A stretch of DNA of 64,000 nucleotides from Magnolia sinica (taxonomy: Eukaryota; Streptophyta; Magnoliopsida; Magnoliales; Magnoliaceae). The notes beneath the pieces are model-generated. The model saw only the letters and a list, made by a program, of their open reading frames with translations, was not told the origin of the DNA and ran no database searches. The first letter of the stretch is position 1; the number at the start of each line of letters is the position of its first letter. Positions 23,340-37,364 of the stretch are shown here, one piece after another. The translations under genes and the position numbers were made by a program. The stretch covers positions 17,257,586 to 17,321,585 of the forward strand of contig NC_080589.1 of NCBI RefSeq assembly GCF_029962835.1. Reading direction: 5' to 3'.

Positions 23340-24374
23340 TCAGAGTGTTATTTCCTTTTACCACATGGAAGCATGTGTTGGCCATGATTTTGCTAAGGAA
23401 ACCACTATAAAAATTATACAGTGTGGGTTTTATTGGCCCACCATGTTTAAAGACACCCACACTTTTTGCGTTGCTCGTGATGGTTGTCAAAGATTGGGAA
23501 GAGTGTCCCGGCGCAATATGATGCCTTTATCCCCTATTTTATCATTGAAGATTTTTTATTGTTAGGGTATTGATTTCATGGGCCCATTTCCATCTTCTTT
23601 TGGATTTCTTTATATATTGGTTGGTGTGGACTATATTTCTAAGTGGATTGAGGTAGTTCCAAGTAGGACCAATGACAACAAAGTTGTCATATGATTCCTC
23701 AAGGAAAATATTTTTTAAAGATTTGGAACTCTAAAGGCCATCATTAGTGATGGCGGGTCTCACTTTTGTAATAGGACATTTAAGGCTTTGATGAAGAAAT
23801 ATAACATCAAGCATAAAGTGAGCACCCCATACCACTAACAAATGAGTGGGCAAACTAAGATTTATAATCGAAAAATCAAACACATTTTGGAGAGAACTAT
23901 AAGGCTAGATAGACAGGATTGGTCCCTTACATTATTCAACGCTTTATGGGCTTATAAGACTACTTATAAGACCTTGATTGGAATGTCTCCCTACAGATTG
24001 GTGTATGTGATGGCTTGCCACTTGCCTGTGGAATTGGAACATAGAGCATATTGGATAATAAAGAAGTTAAACTTTGACATAGACCAAGCAAGTGGATAAA
24101 AGAAATTAGTGTTAAATGAATTAGAAGAGCTGATGAGAGACTTCTATGAAAACGCTAAAATCTACAAAGAGATGACTAAAGCTTTCCATGACAAAAACAT
24201 CCCGAGGAAGAATTTTCAACATTAGCAAAAGGTTTTATTGTACAATTCCTGTCTCCAGTTCTTTTCGGAAAAATTAAGATCAAGATAGACAAGCCTCTCC
24301 ATTGTGAAGAATGTTTATACTCATGGGGCTGTTGAAATTGAGAATCCATGTAATGATAATGTGTATAAGGTTAA
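23340..24374 (+). pseudogene. Athila integrase region
   Basis: The HHCC zinc-binding part (MEACVGHDFAKETTIK ... CVARDGCQR, near 23365-23505) is followed by integrase core pieces ([14 protein letters not shown] near 23570) and [23 protein letters not shown] and [20 protein letters not shown] near 23855-24030. The insertion that splits the element begins at 24375. Confidence 0.88.
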
Positions 24375-26166
24375 TATAACACCCCGTACTTTTCAGTACC
24401 TGGGTGTTACCATGAGGACCTAATTTAGGATCACAAACCCGATTTAGCAAATCAATTACCCTCGCCTGTTAAGGGTAAACTTCACCCATATATCAAGTCA
24501 TCCATCTGTCATATTCCAAAATGGAGCATCACATCACAAGAGAGGTCTATTTTAGGGTTTAATCACCTTGATAGGTAAATCAAATGTTCATTGTTAATAT
24601 CAAAAGTCGAATCATCAAAACCCGCCATTCATTAGATAGACCACTTTCTGTGAGGCAACTATGAATTCATTAGACTTTATGAGCATCGGTCTAAGTATAT
24701 CCAGTTAGTTTGGGAATGTTAGAGGACAAACATGATCTGACCGACCACCAGATGAGGCCCACCTGAACTACTCAGATGGGTGGCCTATCTTAAGTTGATC
24801 CATAATAACTCATTTTAAATGTGTGTGTGTGTGTGTATTAATACAAAATAATTTTTATAATCATTTGTAATAATACATATGTTACTTAAATTATTCAAAT
24901 TATGTATATTTTTTATTTTATACTATTTAAACTATATATAAAATAAATTGTATATCAACACATTAATATATAATTGAAGTATATTAATTAACACTTACAT
25001 TTTATAATTTTGACTATATATTATCATATTATACTATATATATAAAATATATATCACTTAATAACAAAAATACATTATAAATATTAATGATTGTAAATAA
25101 ATACTTATCTATAACTATCAATGTATTATAGTAAACAAATATGTATATATATTTCTATAATATAATTTAAAATAGAAAGTGGCCCTGGGTGGCTCACTAG
25201 CTAGATGAACGGTTCTGATCACGGGTGTGGACCATATTCTACCCTGAATCAATGATAACTAGCACTTAATGGCCATGATTCAGATGATATGGCCCACCTA
25301 AGACTTGGATCTGCCTCATACTCTGGATTGGGCCCTATTTTGGGCCGATAAAACAGATGAACGGAAGGGATTAGGTCACAAACCATCATCGACCCCACTT
25401 TGGTGTGGCGTGTGCACAACCTATGCGTGCACTCGCCGTGTATTGGGCTGGAAGCCCAGTCAAATTGGATCTGACCCGATATTTCCCCAAAAAAAGGAGA
25501 TCTCTCTCCTTGCTTCCCGCCCACGCTATTTGAAACAACCATTCCCGTACATGGATCTGTGGCCCACCATCAGCGAACACTTAGCTGATCCAAACCATTC
25601 ATAAATTCTAGGACAATGGTCCTACCAACTACCAATAGTTTCAACCGTTGGATCCCACCCATACAATCACAAACACCAATGAAAGAAGGCTGTTTGTGCT
25701 TCTTCTCTTTCCAAAAATGGAAAGCCCGGTTTTCTCTCCACGCTAGTGATCCGCATGAGGAGAAATTGTTGAATCTTATCCCTTCATATAAATTCATCTC
25801 AGCCACCCACTTCCGTTCACGCGGATTAGGATTGTCAGTGGAAAACCAACGTCGGTTTTGTTGCGCCAACAGTTTCTCCCTGCCATGGAACGAATCCAGG
25901 CCATCCATCCTCCATCCGATGGCTTAGAGAGAGTTTAGGTCTTCGAAGACAAGGCATATACAACAATAGGTTCGTTGCCCTATCCCTTGTAGCCGCACCA
26001 ACGAAACTTAAGCCGTTTCCTTCCAAAGCTCGAACCCACCACCAAAATTGACTGGGAGCTTCGAAATCTCCCTCCTACTAGCCTCCTTGGACCGATTCTT
26101 ACCATTCCCAAGGCTTGGATTGAAGAAAGCCCTGTCAGATGGCAATCTGTCATTGAAGCCGAAGCT
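24375..26166 (+). repeat. Left LTR-derived repeat of element A
   Basis: This aligns with 28520-30362 over about 1.8 kb at roughly 91% identity. The shared features are a TG microsatellite with an AT-rich block (24820-25170 and 28965-29360) and a conserved stretch around 25250-26160. A short 3' spacer with no coding match follows, up to the gag start. Confidence 0.85.
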
Positions 26167-26702
26167 AGGTGAAATTTCAACCCTAGGCGAAATTAATAGT
26201 GAGTACTTAGAATTTTAGGCGAAATTTCAACCCTAGGCTAGGCTTGTTGAGACTAGCTTTGAAATTTTAGGTAAGTTTAACTTATTTTAAACCCAAATCC
26301 TCATGTATAAATTTTAGGCTCCCATGAGAATTCCTAGGATAATCATTGAACTTAGAAACAAATTTTAGATGTTGTGGAAAGTTTAGTTAAATTCAAGAAC
26401 TCATAAGTTTAGACTCTCTGTAATCCATCTCAGGACACAAATATACGTATAAGCTTATCGTAGGACCTTACCTTAAGGACGAAGACTAGAAGACATGGGT
26501 ATACAGATGCTTAGATGGTCATCTTAGGATCTTTGGAGTCTTGTTGCACCTAATTGCAAAGGATAGGGTGTTGTCGAACACCCATCGATTTGAACTATGT
26601 TCCAGTTATATGATTCATACAAATTGTCTTGCGATCTTAGGTTAAGACTTGTTTAAACTTATGAGGGCATAACCATGATGAATCCTTTCTTTTAACAGGG
26701 TT

Positions 26703-27750
26703 ATGGCCCCATCCCGTCACCCGAGACCGCAGGCTGTTCATTTGTTAACTTCGCAAACAAACGAGGTTGTTAGGGAAGAGGGTCCTGAGCACCCTCCCGT
26801 ACCTCCAGTTAGGCCGAGTAGTCCTGAAAGAGAGTCAGCTTCAGGAACTATCCCATCTCAACCATATGTGGGTCTTATTGGAACACCCCCACCAAATGCG
26901 CAGCATGAAGCCCTACCTGGCGATGTTATTAGTCAGCTAACTACCATCGTACAACAATAATAAGCTTTGATTGCCACACTGTTGGAAGCTCTCCAACATA
27001 ATATGGATGCATTTGCCTCAAAGACTGAAGAAGTTAGTGGGGCAGGCCTGTTTGAAAGGTTTCAGAGGCTGAGGCCACCGTCCTTCTCAGGAGCACCAGA
27101 TCCAGTTTTAGTAGAACATTGGCTGATTAGAATAGCCAAGATGATGAAACCACTAGGTTGTTCGGACGCCCAGAAGGTTATTCTCACCACTTATGTTCTA
27201 GAAGGCGAGGCTGATATATGGTGGGAAAGCATGCTAAGAAGAGTTACATCTGATTATGAGTGGACCTGGAATGAGTTTAAGAAGAGGTTCAACGAAAATA
27301 CTTTCCTCCGTGCTATCGTCACGAGAAAATATCTGAGTTTCTCAAATTGGAACAAGGGAATACAACAATATTGCAATATGAAGCGCGCTTCGACGAATTG
27401 TCACGATATGTACCAAAGGCTATTGAGGACGAGGAATATAAATTACAAAAGCTCAAGGAAGGTCTCCGACCTGAAATCCAGTCGAGATTGTGCACCTTTA
27501 AGTTTACTGACTTCGCTGATATCGTGGACAAAGTCATGTGAGTAGAGAAGGACTTCGAGCATAGGGCCAAAACACATACTCTTATTCGAGGTTCTGCAAG
27601 CAAAGCCGAGATGACGCCATTTGCATCTCCCATAACTGAGAAGAGGATATAATTAATGTCTCACCCAACTCATTCTTCGGGTCAGGATAAGCCTTGCAAC
27701 TATTGTGGAAGGCTAGGTCATTTCCTAAAGCAGTGTTTTAAGAAACGACG
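26703..27750 (+). pseudogene. Gypsy element A gag region
   Basis: The motifs FQRLRPPSFSGAPDPVLVEHW, ATYVLEGEADIWW-like sequence and WTWNEFKKRFNE (about 27045-27300) match the Gypsy retrotransposon gag domain. A zinc knuckle CNYCGRLGHFLKQCF lies near 27696-27740. The DNA from there to 28340 gives no protein match. Confidence 0.85.
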
Positions 27751-28321
27751 AGATGAGAGAATCCTCCCTCCCGTACAACGACTTCAGCCATCAAGGTACG
27801 ATCTTTATAAATCTGCCTTAGTAGTTATAAGGTAGTTCGTAAGGATTATAAATTTTTGAGAATGCGTAGTAATGTGACTGAAACAATTAGAAATAGTTAA
27901 ATTATAAATTGTAGAATAGCACCCCAGATAGCTAAATTGCAATGTTGAAGCATAATGGATCATTTAGGCTTATTTTTGGGAAGTAGGAAATTAAATAACA
28001 TATCTAAAAAGACTAGAATAATCAAGAACACGAATCGACCGAACCATATTGAAGCGAAGTATATGCGGTTTGACATAAATTCTGAATCAAAATGATTACA
28101 ATGATCTCAATGCCTTGATCAAGCAGAAGGTTGATATTCACTAGGATTTAGAAGGATACTAGTAGACTCGCTGCCGCCCAGGTAGAAGTTTAACGTATTG
28201 GATTCAAACCTACTATAACCGTCCTCCCGTGTTTGCCCAAATAATGAAAACGTAAATATTCTTTTATCTTAGATAGTAAAAAGTCATTCTCAATTGTATT
28301 CATAAAGAGAATTGAATTTCG

Positions 28322-28519
28322 GGGCGAAATTCTTCTTTAAGGGGGGTAGATTGTAACAACCCTAATTCTAGTAGACAATCCTGAACACCTATGCATACAA
28401 ACATACTTCATAGGGAAGGTAGTAAATGGTAAGAAACATGGTAAAATAGATTGTCTTTGTCCCATTTAAGGTAGAAGTATTGAATTTCGAGGACGAAATT
28501 CTCTTTAAGGGGGGTAGAT
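28322..28519 (+). repeat. Duplicated polypurine-tract region of element A
   Basis: The block GAATTTCG-GACGAAATTC then TTTAAGGGGGGTAGATTGTAAC occurs twice, ending near 28357 and near 28523, about 166 bp apart. The second copy directly primes the right LTR. The first is followed by a different LTR-like start (TGTAACAACCCTAATTC). Confidence 0.85.
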
Positions 28520-31017
28520 TGTAACACCCCGTACTTTTCAGTACTCGGGTGTTACCATGAGGACCTAATTTAGGATCACAAACCTGATTTAACGAACCAA
28601 TTACCCTCGCCTATTAAGGGTAAACTTCACTCGTATATCAAGTCATTCATCCGTCGTATTCCAAAATGGAGTATTACATCACAAGAGAGGTCTATTTTAG
28701 GGTTCAATCACCCTAATAGGTAAATCAAATGTTCGTTGCCAATATCAAAAGCCGAATCATTAAAACCCACCATTCATTAGACAAACCACTTTCTGTGAGG
28801 CAACTGTGAATTCATTGGCCTTTAGGAGCATCGGTCTAAGTATATCCAGATTAGTCTGGGAATGTTAGAGGACAAACATGATCTGACCGACCACCAGATG
28901 AGGCCCACCTGAACTAGTCAAATGGGTGGCCTATCTTAAGTTGATCCATAATAACTCATTTTAAATGTGTGTGTGTGTGTGTGTATTAATACAAAATGAT
29001 TTTTATAATCATTTGTAATAATACATATGTTACTTAAATTATTCAAATTATGTATATTATTTATTTTATATTATTTAAACTATATATAAAATAAATTGTA
29101 TACAAACACATTATTATATAATTGAAGTATATTAATTAACACTTACATTTTATAATTTTGACTATATATTATCATATTATACTATATATATAAAATATAT
29201 ATATCACTTAATATTAGTTTTATTATACTATATATGCATATCTAATCACAAAAATACATTATAAATATTAATGATTGTAAATAAATACTTATTAATAACT
29301 ATTAATGTATTATAGTAAACAAACATGTATATATATTTCTATTATATAATTTAAAATAGAAAGTGTCTCTGGGTGACTCAATAGCTAGATGAACGGTTCT
29401 GATCACGGGTGTGGACCATATTCTACCCCGAATCAATGATAACTAGTACTTAATGGCCATGATTCAGATGATATGGCCCACCTAAGACTTGGATATGCCT
29501 CATACTCTGGATTGAGCACTATTTTGGGCCGAAAAAATAGATGAACGGAAGGGATTAGATCAAAAAACCATCGTGGATCCCACTTTGGTGTGGTGCGTGC
29601 ACAAGCTCTGCGTGCACCCGCCGTGCACTAGGCTGGAAGCCCAGTCAAATCGGAACTGACCCGATATTTCCAAAAAAAAAAAAAAAAAAAGGAGATTTCT
29701 CTCCTTGCTTCCCGCCCACGCTGTTTGAAACAGCCGTGACCGTACATAGATCAGTGGCCCGCTATCAGCGGACACTTATCTGATGCAAACCATTCATAAA
29801 TTCCAGGACAATGGTCCTACTAACTCCCGATAGTTTCAACTGTTAGATCCCATCCACGCGATCACAAACGCCAGTAAAAGAAGGCTGTTTGTGCTCCTTC
29901 TCTTTCCAAAAACGAAAAGCCCAGTTTTCTCTCCACGCTGGCGATCCGCGTGAGGAGAAATTGTCGAATCCTAGCCCTCCATATAGATTCATCTCAGCCA
30001 CCCACTTCCGTTCACGTGGATTAGGATTGTCAGTGGAAAACCAACGCCGGTCTTGTTGCGCCAATAGTTTCTCTCTGCCATGGAACGAATTCAGGCCATC
30101 CATCCTCCATCCGATGGCTTAGAGAGAGTTTAGGGCTTCGAAGACAGGGCATATACAGCAATAGGTTAGCTGCCCTATCCCTTATAGCCGCACCAGCAAA
30201 ACTTAAGCTGTTTCCTTCCAAAGCTCAAACCCACCACCAAAACCGACTGGGAGCTTCCAAATCTCCCTCCTACTAGCCTCCTTGGACCGATTCTTACCAT
30301 TCCCAAGGCTCGGATTGAAGAAAGCCCTGTCAGATGGCAATCTGCCATTGAAGCCGAAGCTTCTTCCCCGAGAGCTCGAGATCTTCTCCGTTGTTGTCAT
30401 AACTCGCACCGAGTTTTGGGTGCCTGAGCGGAGTCCTGACTCGGTCTGGATCCCTCCAAAGGAAGAAAGGAAGGTGGAAAACTGAGAAAGAGAGAAGAGA
30501 GAAAGGGTGAAGGAGAGAAAGTGTGTCGCTGTTGCTGCCGACCATTGCCGCACCAGCTTGAGCTCGGGCCAAGCCAACAAAGCTTAGATAGGGTCTGCTC
30601 CTGGCCTAGTCCAGAGTTGCTAAATTGTATAAAAAAAAAAAAAAGAGAGAGAAGAAAAAGAAGGAAGGAAAATCGTGAAGAGAAGAAGAAGAGAAGAACG
30701 AGGGTGAGAGAGAGGAGCACCCGTGCTGCACCTTGACTCGCTGCTGAGTCAGTCGAGTTCGGCCTGGGTTCCGGCTTGACTGAGTTGCTGGACCGAGTCC
30801 AACCACACCATCTGGGTAGGAGAGAGAGAGAGGGAAGTTGTTGTTGGGGCTGCTGCCTAGTCGAAATCGAGTCGACTCAGCTGGAACCGAGTCCAGCGAG
30901 TTGAGTTGGGTTTGGGCCTTGGTCCAGACGTTGCTGGACATTCCAGCATTTAAAAAAAAAGGAGAGAGAGAGAAGGGAAAAAGAAGAAGAAGAAGAAGAA
31001 GAAGAAGAAGAAGAAGA

Positions 31018-31069
<52 letters not shown>

Positions 31070-32728
31070 AGAAAGAGAGGAAGAAGGAAGATGAGGTTGA
31101 GTCGACTCGGCTGAAACTGAGTCCAGCCGAGTCAGGTTGAGTTTGGGCCTAGTCTAGGCCTGTCTGGAATTCCAACTGGAAGAGAGGTAGAGAGAGAGCA
31201 AGAAGAACAAGAGAAGAAAGAGAAGGAGGAAGAAAAACAAGAGAGATAGAGAGGGAGTTTGGGTTTGTTGGCAAATGAGTCAACTCGATTGAAACTCACC
31301 GAGCCCAAGTGAGTTAATCCAGGTTAAGATCATTTTTGCGAGAAGGATAGGTCATTTCGAGCCAGGCTAAATCCAAGTTGATTTGGATTTTTGGTTCATC
31401 GAGTATTTTGAGTCCTTTAGTGATCTCCAACCAAGCAAGAAATAAATCTACTCTTTAAGGTGAGGACTCACCCTTTGAGCTTCACACTTAAGTTCATTAA
31501 TCTAGACATATATGATGCCTTGATTCCTCTCAATGAAATATTTATCTTATTATATGAATATGCTAATTTGCTGCGCACTTGATTCCTGGGTTAATTAATG
31601 AACATGTCACTCTAATTTTGGTAATCATAAATGGTTGATGATAATATGCTTTCTTTAGTTGTATACATGTTAGTTAATTGTATGAGTGTCGTTTGCGATC
31701 ATTGATGGATTGAATGGAACTTGTCGTGATCTTACTACCTTGCGGTCCATATTTGACTTACGCAGCTTAGATCGCACCTCTGCCTTATATGGCTTGGACC
31801 GCATGTTGCCTTACATGGCTTGGCTCACATGTTTGCCCTACGTGGCTTGAATCGTTTATTTGCCCTTCGTGGCTTTAATGGAATATTGACACCATTCTAT
31901 GGCTTGTTGATTATATTTACATATTTTGTTGAGTTTTGGGTCATTATACGGAGTTCGTTATGATTTTCGGGTGGAGCTGAACTTCACTTATTGATTTTCT
32001 AGCCATCTTGCGGAGTTCATACGATTTTTGAATGACGCCAGAGTTCATATGTTGGTTCTCTCTTCATCTTATGGAGTTCAGTCGTACCATGATTTTCAGG
32101 TAGAGGTGAAGTTCGGTTACCATCTTGTAGAGTTCACGTACGACATGATTTCTGGGTGAAGTAGAGGTTAAAGGTTGATTTTCTATTCACCTTACGGATT
32201 TCACTTGTACCATGATTTCTGGGTGGAGCTGAAGTTCGCTTGTTGATTTTCTAGTCATCTTACAGAGTTAATGTACAATGCGATTTTGAGTGCAATAGAA
32301 AAGTCGTATGTTTGATTGTTTGATTATCAAAACATATTCCCTTATATTGCGATTGCCATTATATTTTGCTTGTGATGAGATTCCATTGATTGGCTTAATT
32401 TTTGAGTATATGAGTATGATTATGAGATGTCCTGTTTAATATATCTGATTTCATGACTTCGAACTATATTGAGTATGAATGGTGAGTGCGCAAATCTTAG
32501 AGGGTGCTCCTCATTGCGATAGCCATTGACGTTATCAAACCGTAATAGTTGATGCAGGTGTAGAGCGAGTTGATGCTGTTCATTGGGTTACAAGCGTAGA
32601 TCGGGTAGCTGAGGAGCTAGACGGGGTCCCTGCGGCCATATTGAGCTCCACCGTTATATGATAGACTCCTGTCTTTTAATTTATGAACTTTGTTATTTGA
32701 TGGTTGTATAAGTACTGTATGGGCGCTT
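28520..32728 (+). repeat. Right LTR of element A
   Basis: This starts TGTAACACCCCG after the purine tract and matches the left copy for its first ~1.84 kb. It then continues through a purine-rich zone (30470-31270, including GAA and GA microsatellites at about 30977-31065) and a long unique tail. The last 162 bp (32567-32728) recur at 40566-40728. The next bases, TGTAACG, begin the LTR-like block of element B. Confidence 0.7.
30977..31065 (+). repeat. (GAA)n/(GA)n microsatellite
   Basis: About 14 GAA units are followed by about 20 GA units inside the purine-rich part of the element A LTR. In the same region several CCGAGTCGACTC-like words repeat (30740-31300). Confidence 0.95.
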
Positions 32729-35700
32729 GTAACGTCTTGAAAATCGGGGGTCGAGTAGAAGCTGAGCTCCCGAGTTCTAACGCATCACTTATGCAACATA
32801 GGTAATGATGATTGAATGTTGTCCATATTAGTGCATTAAGCATAAATGAGATTATACCAAATCAGCATATCATACTCCAGAGACAGTTAAATTACGCAAG
32901 CGGAAGACTGTAATAGATATATAAAATATATAAACTGCTGTAAGTTTTCAGAGTGTGAACATATAACCAGGTAAGATATATACATGTATACTCTAAAAAT
33001 GAACAAAACGAATATACATGGGAGTTCCAAAAGTGCAAAATAACAAGTGTAATGGCGTATAATTAGCACCCCTGTAACCCCGTCGATTAAAACATGGTCT
33101 ACATAGACTCACCTGATAGCTGCATATATGAGAAACCTTCCTCATCATCATAAAAGTCTGGCTCCGCTTCGTAACCATCGCCATCATCTGAAACTAAAAT
33201 AGGGTTTGGTTGGTGTTTAAAACACCGTCCCGTAACGTGGGAGTGAGTGATCAACTCAGTGGAGCTATAAAGCAAAGGTTAACATGTTATCAATTCGGTC
33301 AAGCAGTAATGATAAAGCAACATAACGATCAGGTCATAAGTACTCTTATTAATGCAAGGATGGTATGTGATAATGATGCATGCCCTCGCCTATACTCCCT
33401 CTTGCGACAACATCTTACGATCGCGGCATGCATCCCTTCCTCTGTGCACTTCCTCGCCAAAGCACATGCAATGCATGTATGATCGTGATTATCGAGTTCT
33501 TACTTAGGCCTTTTCATACAGCAAGATTGAGAAGTTAAGACACCTCCCTTTATATCATATACCCAAATATTGATCCATCTAGGGTCGTCAATCCTAGTAG
33601 TCACATACGATAGGCAAGTTCAGGTCACTACCACCAACGCCTTAGCAACTGAAAGTCTATTTTTGAAGGCTCGTCACCAGCCCAACTGGGGACCACAGCT
33701 AGGCTGCGCCGGGGTAGGCCTATTTCATACTCGAGGTCACTCCACTAACGCCCTACCAACTGGCAGTCTATTTTCGAAGGCTCATCACCGACCCGACTGG
33801 GGACCACAGCCAGGCTGCGCCAATGGAGGCCGACAGCTCGAATACAGTGTCTCATACCACTGTATTCGGCTCACGAGTTTGGGTTACTCACTAGTCACTA
33901 CAGGGAGGCTCATCGCCCCAGTGTAGGCCTACAGCTCGACCACGGTGTCCCATACCACCATGTTCGGCTCATGACTCTTAGCGGATTGTGATACCAAGGT
34001 TTAACGGGATTTACATTGGTAAGTGGTACCTTAGATTCAAGCAGTAGCGTCCATACATGGTAAACACACAATAGGCCAATCAGTTTATTAGACAAGTTCA
34101 ACTGGTACGAGTGTACGCTGGATAAATCGACATGGTACCACTATCAATAATCATCGTACGCATCGCATTCATCAAACGTGTCTTGTGTGGCGAAATGACC
34201 TCAGCCACTACTCGAGAATCATTACCGATTGCCTGGACTACATCGTAGCCCCAATCACACTTCAAACAATAGCATTCATAAGTGATAATCAATGACAGCA
34301 TGTGACAACCAAATCTAAATATAAATCTTAGTTGAGCATTTCAACAAACACATAATACACATGTTATCTTACATATAGGCATTTCATCCGTACAACATAT
34401 AGTAGTAAGATATGTTACATAAAGGGAACTGTAATTATAGAGAAGGGGATTAAGAATCATTTCTCAACACCCTCATTAGATACATTCCAACAAGCATTTC
34501 CTCATTCAGGCATTTTATCAAACACTTAGACTACACATTTCAACATACATGTATTAGACTAGTTATAACATATATCCTGGCAAGCCCTCTTTCAAAGGAG
34601 TTGCCACATATACAACAAGTATATATTCATAGTTAATAATCATGGCAAGCACAGATCCAAATTCCATATTCATTCAGACATTTTTACAAGCACTTAGACT
34701 ACACACTTCAACCTGTGTGACGTATGTTGGTTATAACAGGTGTTAGGGCAAATCCTTTCACCAAGGAGTTATCACACGTATGACAACCATATATTCACGA
34801 CGAATAATCATGGCCAGCACGAATCCAAATTCCATACTCATTTAATCATATCAACAAACACATGGAATACACTATATTCAACATAGTTCATATATATGTG
34901 TAAAGCGCGGGAAACATCGTATCTAAGCATGTGATAGCAATTAAGTCAGTCATAAATCATTAACTGACATTGAAAGCCTTGAAAACCATAACCTAAACGT
35001 TTATAGTCCGCACCTTTCACCGGTAAACCCGTACGGAGCTCAGTTTGAACACTACGTCTTTGTCTACGGCACAACGACAACTTATAAGATGAAATAAGTT
35101 AGCTATTTCACCATCTACTCTATTTGAATCCCTAAGACAGATTAGGGTTAGGATTTCTTACCTAAGAACGGGATCGGAATCGCCTGATTAGCGATACAGG
35201 AATGGTGGATAAGCACGTGGAGTAATGGGATTGAATCCCAGGAAGAAACACCGACTCTTTCTCTCTTTCCTTCTCTTTTCTCTCTTTTCTCTCCTAGGGT
35301 TTTTCAAATTCGTATGGAATGAGAGAGAGAGGGTTTAAGGCCCTTATATAGGCTCAAACGTGAGCTCAATGGCCCCAGAGCCATGGTATACTTAGGTTAT
35401 AGCCAAAACTCATCTGTTTCGGCTCAACAGAGCTCATCTAGGGGCCCCTTTTCTGCATACGGTCGGACTTAAGCTCCCTGACATTGGATCTAAGCCAGGC
35501 CAAGTTTTCGGTCCGATCGGATTAACAGATCGACCGCGGAGGACCAGTTTCAGTTCAACGGTCACCGGTATCCTATCAGGGCCACAAATACACTGACATG
35601 TGTTGGAAATTTTTTCTGATCCGAGGGTGTAATTGGGTTAGATTCCAACGGTCTGAATCCTTATATTTGACCTACAAGTGAACGACTCAATTCACTTAAG

Positions 35701-36128
35701 GTTTAATTTATTTTCTAAAGATATTCACGTTTCTCACATACTTCGGTTTGGGCTCAAGTTGTGCATTTTGGAATGCTATTTGGACTTGATTTTTGAGATG
35801 ATAGTCAAGCCCAATAAGGCGGTCATAACCGTATAGTTTTGCGGTAATCGGACTTTCGACGTGCGGTACAGGTCCGTTACAGAGTTTCGGCGTGCTCCTG
35901 AGAGCAACCGGGTTTAGAAATTGATCCTAGATTTCATGGTAATATAGCGTTAATGATTCTACAAGTTTTGGGTCTTGCAGTTCATATTTAAAGTGATCCA
36001 AGCTAATTTCACAGCGAATCTAGTTTAACACTTAGTTAATTTCATCTAATTTCCATAGGATTTGGTCCTTAGTGATTTCTGCCTGAGGTGGTGCTCGGGT
36101 CTTTGTACGGATTTTTCCGGGACGTTAC
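32567..36128 (-). repeat. Compound 3.56-kb direct repeat, left copy (3' LTR of element B)
   Basis: This repeats at 40566-44129 with about 4% difference in samples. The inner 3.4 kb (32729-36128) has matching inverted ends TGTAACG...CGTTACA. On its right it touches AATCTACCCCCCTTAAAG, which on the minus strand is a polypurine tract followed by an LTR start. So it is the 3' LTR of a minus-strand chromovirus-like Gypsy element. The extra 162 bp on the left resembles the continuation of element A. Confidence 0.75.
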
Positions 36129-36300
36129 AATCTACCCCCCTTAAAGAACAATTTCATCTCCGAAATTGCCTAAGGGTATTAAGTAAAGGTCTTATTATTT
36201 CATTTTGCTTAGTCTTGTTGGTTTCAGGTTTATATACATGTTAGGGTATATAATAACTACATCAGCCTAGCTCATATTGATCTACCCCCCTTAAAAGTTT
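36129..36300 (-). repeat. Duplicated polypurine-tract region of element B
   Basis: ATCTACCCCCCTTAAA occurs at 36129-36144 and again near 36281-36296, about 152 bp apart. Read on the minus strand both are TTTAAGGGGGGTAGAT, the same tract that element A carries twice. Confidence 0.85.
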
Positions 36301-37364
36301 CTACCTTTAAGATTTGAAAATAAATGTCCAAATCATTATTATTGTGCTAAGCATTTGATGATAACGTTTACCTAAGTGTGGTATAATCTACTCTTTATGA
36401 TTGGGCTAATACGAAAAGTCAGTTGTGGTAGGCTCAAACCTGATACGTCGATTGTCCGCCTGACCAGAGCAGACAACACACTGTATCCCTTCCTAATCCT
36501 GATAGCTCCTAGTCTTCTGCTTGGTCAAAGCAGCAAGTCCTTTGGTAATCACTCAGGATTGAGAATTGAGTTAACCCGCAAATGCCTCGTAGGGATATGG
36601 TTTTGAAATTTTGAAATCTAATCATCCCAAGTATTTAAGGAGTATTATAATTCATTAGGAAGCTTAAGCCTAATGTTTATAAGGTTGTCCTTTGGGTCTT
36701 GTTCAACGAGAGTTCTTGTTCAACCTATGTTTAACTTGGTGGATAATAAGTTCTTCCATAGTGCTCATAGTCAAAAGACTATACTAGAAGGGTTCTCAAT
36801 CTCCTAAAATTATATTTGTATGTCACCATTTTGATCATACGGTCAGGGGGTTATGGGCATGTTGCATTTCAGTTTCATTAACTTTGGAAGGGAAGGAAGA
36901 GTCGAGAGTTTTAAAATATTTTAGAAGTTTAGAATGTTAGCGACAGAAGGCCGCAGGACAGGAAAGGAGATGGACATTTCTTCGACGCGGTATGAACCTT
37001 GAATCTACAAGGGAATAAGAAACTTATAATATTTTACTATAGTCTGCTACTAACATAAGCTTACGGAGTATTAAACTATGAAACTCAATCCTACTCGAGG
37101 GCCCTAATTTAATTGCACAAAAATAATTAAAATATATATATGTATAATTTAAATTTAATCACAGGATGATTCCTAGTATGATTACAATTAATTCCTAAAT
37201 AGACACAAAATATTAAACTTTAATATGAAAAGATATGACCAGTCTATTGGTAATTCGAAGTTGTAGAAATTTTTCCGTTTCAAACCTTCTATTATTTATA
37301 ACATATTTATCACCTCTAGTTACCATATTATTTTTATAATTTTTATAGTAATCCATTGTTAGGC

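Noticed and set aside
30203-31140. Several overlapping open frames of about 100-125 residues
   Set aside because: They lie in the purine-rich part of a Gypsy LTR and are low-complexity; no domain is visible.
33210-33926. Open frames of 90 and 118 residues in the left compound repeat
   Set aside because: They lie within LTR sequence and neither is kept at full length in the copy at 41211-41900; they look like chance frames.
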